Source: JBFWRK01 sp050248955 (lineage in GTDB: Bacteria; Actinomycetota; Acidimicrobiia; Acidimicrobiales; Ilumatobacteraceae). Taken from it: a stretch of 64,000 nt of DNA. The stretch covers positions 8,837-72,836 of the forward strand of contig JBFWRK010000022.1 of assembly GCA_050248955.1 (NCBI GenBank), read 5' to 3'. A model generated the notes under the pieces. The model was given only the letters and a program-made list of their open reading frames with translations. It did not search any database and was not told the origin of the DNA. The position numbers and the translations under genes are program-made. Of the stretch, positions 60,144 to 64,000 are shown piece after piece (the first letter of the stretch is position 1; each line of letters begins with the position of its first letter).

Positions 60144-61874
60144 ATGGCCGATCCGCTCATCCTCGCATCCGACCGCCTGGCCCCGGCGTTCGCCGTCGTC
60201 GCCGGCCCCGATGCCGGCGATGTCGACCCGGTCGTACGCCCCTCCGAGCGTGCCGACGCGCAGGCGAACGGCGCCCTCGGCTTGGCGAAGCAGCTCGGCC
60301 GCCCGCCCCGCGAGGTGGCCGAGGCCGTCGTCGCCGCTGCCGGCGACCTCAGCGATCTCGGCTCCGTCGAGATCGCCGGTCCGGGCTTCATCAACGTCAC
60401 GTTCGCGGACGCCTTCCTCGGCAGGGAGCTGGGCACGGTCAGCGTGGACGATCACCTCGGTGTCCGGCCGGCATCGCGTCCCGAGACCGTCGTCATCGAC
60501 TACTCCGCGCCGAACGTCGCCAAGGAGATGCACGTCGGTCATCTGCGCACGACGGTGATCGGCGATGCGCTCGTGCGGCTGATGACCTTCCTCGGCCACC
60601 GGGTCGTGCGGGAGAACCACATCGGCGACTGGGGGACGCCGTTCGGGATGCTCATCGAGCACCTCGTCGACCTCGGCGCCTCGTCGGAGATGGAGCTGAA
60701 GGACCTCGACGGCTTCTACCGGGAGGCTCGCGCCAAGTTCGATGCGAGCGACGAGTTCAAGGAGCGGGCGCGCAACCGCGTGGTGCTGCTCCAGAGCGAC
60801 GATCCCGACACGATGGAGCTCTGGCGGATCCTCGTCAAGCAGAGCACGAAGCACTTCAACGAGGTGTACGACAAGCTCGGCGTGCTCCTCGACGACGACG
60901 ACCTCGCGGCGGAGAGCATGTACCACCCGCTCCTGCCGGACGTGATCGACCGCCTCGATGCCGCGGGCCTGCTCGAGCAGAGCGACGGTGCCGATGTCGT
61001 CTTCCCGCCCGGGTACACGAACCGCGAGGGCGAGCCCTTGCCGCTCATCGTCCGCAAGCGCGATGGTGGCTTCAACTACGCGACGAGCGACCTCGCCTGC
61101 GTGTTCGACCGCGTCGAGCGGGTGGGCGCGACGCTCATGCTGTACGTCGTCGGCGCCCCGCAGTCGCTCCACCTGCAGATGGTGTGGAAGGTCGCCGAGA
61201 TGGCCGGCTGGCTCGTGCCGCCCGTGCGCGCCGTCCACGTCTCGTTCGGCAACGTGCTCGGTGCCGACAAGAAGATGCTGAAGAGCCGCAGTGGCGACAC
61301 GATGAAGTTCGTCGAACTGCTCGACGAGGCGGTCGAGCGCGCCGCCGCAGCAGTGGCCGCCAAGAACCCGAACTTGTCGGAGGCGGAGCGCGCCGAGGTC
61401 GCGGAGATGATCGGCATCGGCGCGGTGAAGTACGCCGACCTCTCGACCGACCGCATCAAGGACTACGTCTTCGACTGGGACCGGATGCTCTCGTTCGACG
61501 GCAACACGGCGCCGTACCTGCAGTACGCGCATGCGCGCATCTGCTCGATCTTCCGGCGGGCGGGGATCGAGCGCTCCGCCGTCCGTTGCGTCGTGCCGAC
61601 GATCGGCGAACCGCAGGAGCACGCGCTCGCGCTGCGCATCCTCGCGTTCGACGCGGCGGTGTGGTCGACCGCCGACACCTACTCACCACACAAGCTCTGC
61701 GGCTACCTCTTCGACCTCGCCCAGGACTTCACCGCCTTCTACGAGGCATGCCCGGTGCTGAAGGCGGACGACGCAGCGACGCGTTCGAGCCGGCTCGCGC
61801 TCTGCGACCTCACGGCACGGGTGCTCGAGCGCGGGCTCGATCTGCTCGGCATCGGCGCTCCGGAGCGGATGTGA
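60144..61874 (+). CDS. argS: Arginyl-tRNA synthetase
   Basis: A 576-residue class I synthetase. The HIGH motif is HVGH in APNVAKEMHVGHLRTTVIGD; the KMSK region is reduced to KSRSGD in MLKSRSGDTMKF, as is normal in many ArgRS. The C-terminal DALR anticodon domain is present (SFDGNTAPYLQYAHARICSI and following). The reaction charges tRNA-Arg. The stop overlaps the lysA start in GTGA. Confidence 0.97.
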   Translation: MADPLILASDRLAPAFAVVAGPDAGDVDPVVRPSERADAQANGALGLAKQLGRPPREVAEAVVAAAGDLSDLGSVEIAGPGFINVTFADAFLGRELGTVSVDDHLGVRPASRPETVVIDYSAPNVAKEMHVGHLRTTVIGDALVRLMTFLGHRVVRENHIGDWGTPFGMLIEHLVDLGASSEMELKDLDGFYREARAKFDASDEFKERARNRVVLLQSDDPDTMELWRILVKQSTKHFNEVYDKLGVLLDDDDLAAESMYHPLLPDVIDRLDAAGLLEQSDGADVVFPPGYTNREGEPLPLIVRKRDGGFNYATSDLACVFDRVERVGATLMLYVVGAPQSLHLQMVWKVAEMAGWLVPPVRAVHVSFGNVLGADKKMLKSRSGDTMKFVELLDEAVERAAAAVAAKNPNLSEAERAEVAEMIGIGAVKYADLSTDRIKDYVFDWDRMLSFDGNTAPYLQYAHARICSIFRRAGIERSAVRCVVPTIGEPQEHALALRILAFDAAVWSTADTYSPHKLCGYLFDLAQDFTAFYEACPVLKADDAATRSSRLALCDLTARVLERGLDLLGIGAPERM

Positions 61875-63148
61875 GCGGCCCGCTCCCGCTGTCGCTCCTG
61901 CCCGACACGGCCGAGGTCGCCGCTGACGGCTCACTCGTCATCGGCGGCTGTCGGGTGCTCGACCTCGCAGCGGAGCACGGCACGCCGTTGTTCGTCTACG
62001 ACGAGCAGCACCTGCGGAACCGTTGTCGAGAGGCTGTTGCCGCGTTCGGCGCCGATCGGGTCGTGTACGCCACGAAGGCGTTCCTGTGCCGAGCAATGGC
62101 GCGGCTCGCGTCCGAGGAGGGGCTGCTGCTCGACGTCGCCAGCGGGGGCGAGCTCCACGTCGCGCTCGCCGCGGGTGTCCCCGCGGAGCGCTGCGTGCTC
62201 CACGGCAACAACAAGAGCATGGACGAGTTGCGCTTCGCCCTTCGTGCCGGCGTACGCCACATCAACATCGACAGCTTCGAGGAGATGGGCCGCATCGAGG
62301 CGCTCGTCGCTGAAGGGTTCGCGCCGCCGCGCGTGCACCTGCGGATCACGCCAGGTGTCCATGCCCACACGCACGAGTACATCGCGACGGGTCAGAACGA
62401 CTCGAAGTTCGGCTTCAACCTCGGCAACGGCGATGCCGAGACTGCCGTCCGTCAGGCCAAGGATTCCCGGGCGATGCACCTCACCGGTCTGCACTGTCAC
62501 ATCGGGTCGAACGTGTTCTCGGCGGAGAGCTTCGGCAAGGCCGCGGAGGTGATGGCGAACTTCGCTCGCCCGTTCGGGCTGCCGGAGCTGACGCTCGGCG
62601 GTGGTCTCGGCGTGCCGTACGTCGGTGGTGAGGTCGCACCGCCGTTCGCGGAGTGGGGCAAGACGGTGCTCGACGCGGTCGCCTCGGCCGGGCTCGACGC
62701 CGAGGTCCACGTCGAACCGGGACGGGCGATCGTCGCCGCAGCCGCGGTGACGCTGTACACGGTCGGCGTCGTGAAGCGGATCCCGAACGTGCGCACCTAC
62801 GTCGCGGTCGACGGCGGGATGAGCGACAACCCCCGGCCGGTCCTCTACGGCAGTGGGTACGAGGCGTTCCTCGCCCGCGCCGTCGAAGCCGAGCGGCCGC
62901 GGCGGGCGAGGCTCGTCGGCAAGCACTGCGAGAGCGGCGACGTGCTGATCTTCGATGCTGCGATCCCCAAGGACCTCGCCGTCGGCGACATCCTCGCCAC
63001 ACCGGTCACGGGTGCGTACGGTCGGTCGATGGCGTCGAACTACAACATGATCACGAGGCCGCCCGTGGTCTTCGTGCGTGACGGTGCGGCCCGCCTCGTG
63101 ATGCGCCGCGAGACGTACGAGGACCTCCTCGCGTGCGATCTGGGCTGA
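61871..63148 (+). CDS. lysA: Diaminopimelate decarboxylase
   Basis: A 425-residue fold-III PLP enzyme making L-lysine from meso-diaminopimelate. Lys69 in VYATKAF holds PLP; HCHIGS, EPGRAIVAAA and GKHCESGDVL (with the partner-active-site Cys) follow in the normal order. argS-lysA pairing is widespread in actinobacteria, usually followed by hom; here a PemK-like gene follows instead. Confidence 0.96.
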   Translation: MSGPLPLSLLPDTAEVAADGSLVIGGCRVLDLAAEHGTPLFVYDEQHLRNRCREAVAAFGADRVVYATKAFLCRAMARLASEEGLLLDVASGGELHVALAAGVPAERCVLHGNNKSMDELRFALRAGVRHINIDSFEEMGRIEALVAEGFAPPRVHLRITPGVHAHTHEYIATGQNDSKFGFNLGNGDAETAVRQAKDSRAMHLTGLHCHIGSNVFSAESFGKAAEVMANFARPFGLPELTLGGGLGVPYVGGEVAPPFAEWGKTVLDAVASAGLDAEVHVEPGRAIVAAAAVTLYTVGVVKRIPNVRTYVAVDGGMSDNPRPVLYGSGYEAFLARAVEAERPRRARLVGKHCESGDVLIFDAAIPKDLAVGDILATPVTGAYGRSMASNYNMITRPPVVFVRDGAARLVMRRETYEDLLACDLG

Positions 63149-63657
63149 GCCGCGCCGTCGGCGCGCTGAAAGACCTGCTGGCTCCGGCGCGCCGAGCGCC
63201 TCGCCGAACGTCGGCACGGACATCGGGTCGGACATCGGAACGGACGTCGGGTCCGACGTCGCTCGGCGACGCCGATCTCGACCAGGTCGGCATCTCGTAC
63301 GAGCCGTGCCTCGACGGCGATCCCGATCCCGGCGAGGTCGTCTGGACGTGGGTGGCCTACGAGGACGACCCGACGCAAGGAAAGGACCGACCCGTCGTCG
63401 TGATCGGCCGTGACGGCGCGCTCGTCGCGGCCGTCGCCTTGACGAGCAAGCGCGGTCGTCGCGGCGACACCGTCGAGGTCGGCCGTGGTCGCTGGGACAC
63501 CGAAGGCCGTGCGAGCTACGCCAAGCTCGACCGGATCCTGCGCGTCGCCCCCGCGGCGATGCGTCGTGAGGGCGCGGTCCTCGATCGCGACCGGTTCGAG
63601 CGCCTCACCAACGCGCTCCGTCGCCATCACGGCGTCACCGCCGCCCGCCCCCGCTGA
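63133..63657 (+). CDS. PemK/MazF-like protein, no antitoxin gene
   Basis: A 174-residue protein. The C-terminal 115 residues resemble the PemK/MazF endoribonuclease barrel (GEVVWTWVAYEDDP, KDRPVVVIGRDGALVAAVALTSK, YAKLDRILRVAPAAM). The N-terminus holds an RTSx tetrapeptide repeat (about residues 25-44). No antitoxin gene is visible on either side, so it may be a solitary or domesticated member. The GTG start lies inside the end of lysA. Confidence 0.72.
   Translation: MRSGLSRAVGALKDLLAPARRAPRRTSARTSGRTSERTSGPTSLGDADLDQVGISYEPCLDGDPDPGEVVWTWVAYEDDPTQGKDRPVVVIGRDGALVAAVALTSKRGRRGDTVEVGRGRWDTEGRASYAKLDRILRVAPAAMRREGAVLDRDRFERLTNALRRHHGVTAARPR
63205..63264 (+). repeat. 12-bp tandem repeat encoding RTSx
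   Basis: Five 12-bp units of the CGGAC(A/G)TCGG type, encoding Arg/Pro-Thr-Ser-x in the N-terminus of the PemK-like protein. Copy number change would keep the frame. Confidence 0.75.
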
Positions 63658-63764
63658 CACCCCCGGCGGACCACCCCGGCGGACCAAACCCCCGGATCGC
63701 GCCCTTGTGGCGACGGGCGAGCGATTCCGGCGACGCCTGGACCCTTTGTGGCGACTTCCGTGGT

Positions 63765-63912
63765 TGCGCGTAACGGCTGGGGACGCTGGAGCGCCAGCGG
63801 GTGCTGGTGCGAAGCCGTCGTCCGGCCGACGAGACCCAGCGATGCCGCTTCTCTGCTCGTCCGCGTCACCAGCCCCGGTCTCTGCTCGGGCGAGGTCATT
63901 GGATGTCGTTGA
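63765..63912. repeat. Dispersed intergenic repeat, copy 3
   Basis: The reverse complement of this stretch matches 52400-52545 over most of its length, including GTTACGCGCAAC, CTCCAGCGT, TCGCACCAGCAC, GAGCAGAGAA and GACATCCAA. TCTCTGCTC occurs at 63850 and 63879. Upstream (63700-63760) GTGGCGAC recurs. It has an open frame on the minus strand but no gene-like features. Confidence 0.72.
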
Positions 63913-64000
63913 GTTCTAGGGATCGTTGCAACGGTTGGGCCGAGTTGGGAGGGTTCGTCTCGACTGGGAGGTTGTTGTGGGCAACGCGAATAGTGGTCGT
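63913..64000. other. Unassigned sequence at the window end
   Basis: No gene start is seen. The run TAGGGATCGTTGCAACG includes the 10-bp palindrome CGTTGCAACG and could mark the edge of a mobile element or repeat beginning here, but the window ends too soon to decide. Confidence 0.2.

Noticed and set aside
63133..63657. A toxin-antitoxin module
   Set aside because: No antitoxin-like gene is present on either side or in overlapping frames.
63627..63899. Minus-strand gene of 90 codons
   Set aside because: It lies in a dispersed repeat; a similar peptide is read from the copy near 52.5 kb, which explains the apparent conservation.

Overview
The window is high-GC actinobacterial chromosome. It carries a WhiB1-type regulator, a PdtaS-type kinase, F420/LLM-type oxidoreductases, actinobacteria-restricted families (DUF3107, DUF3090, SCO1664) and many GTG starts and leaderless promoters. 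The wealth of acyl-CoA dehydrogenases, P450s and a sulfatase, with no mycolate or sporulation genes, fits an uncultured Acidimicrobiia/Ilumatobacter-like lineage; that placement is inference. I see no complete insertion sequence, prophage, CRISPR array or rRNA.

Layout. 0-5 kb: a small membrane protein, a dienelactone hydrolase and an ABC exporter (ATPase, permease) diverging from a WYL-domain regulator across a palindromic operator. 4-12 kb: P450, arylsulfatase, then an F420-type oxidoreductase / unknown protein / acyl-CoA synthetase operon and an alpha/beta hydrolase. 12-18 kb: a Rossmann/DUF2520 protein, a SufR-like Fe-S regulator diverging from the Fe-S carrier ATPase Mrp, a 47-bp tandem repeat, DUF3107 and two ArsA/Get3-like ATPases. 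18-24 kb: PdtaS kinase convergent with WhiB1, a phosphodiesterase, a lipid kinase, electron-transfer flavoprotein EtfBA and an exported protein. 24-32 kb: the SCO1664-DUF3090-phosphatase block, a family-5 uracil-DNA glycosylase, two tiny paralogous lipoproteins, P450 plus ferredoxin, an FrhB-like Fe-S flavoprotein and a xanthine-dehydrogenase-family subunit.

32.6-37.1 kb is a nitrogen cluster, all on the minus strand: a stand-alone winged-helix protein, a CPA2 antiporter, PII and an ammonium transporter. The PII and transporter genes each have a GlnR-type box at the same distance from a TACGTT -10 element. The antiporter carries a C-terminal domain that reads like the HD domain of GlnD (the PII uridylyltransferase/uridylyl-removing enzyme) with all metal-binding positions lost. 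This is my best candidate for an undescribed system: an ion (perhaps ammonium) antiporter wired to PII or nitrogen status through a pseudo-GlnD domain.

37-50 kb: acyl-CoA dehydrogenase, enoyl-CoA hydratase, an Ada-AlkA fusion with Ogt, a TetR/flavoprotein pair diverging from an alpha/beta hydrolase plus a NicX-like protein (possible pyridine-ring or related catabolism), an M3 peptidase and an amidase. 50-59 kb: hemerythrin with a histone-H1-like tail, a methyltransferase overlapping an unusual MTHFR protein, then a leucine-degradation-type cluster (TetR, HMG-CoA lyase, methylcrotonyl-CoA carboxylase beta and alpha, acyl-CoA dehydrogenase). 59-64 kb: ferritin-like protein, tRNA-Arg(CCG), argS, lysA, a PemK-like protein and a dispersed repeat.

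Many genes are tightly coupled through 4-bp ATGA/GTGA overlaps, and at least six have a TANNNT -10 element only 6-8 nt before the start codon, so leaderless transcription appears common here.
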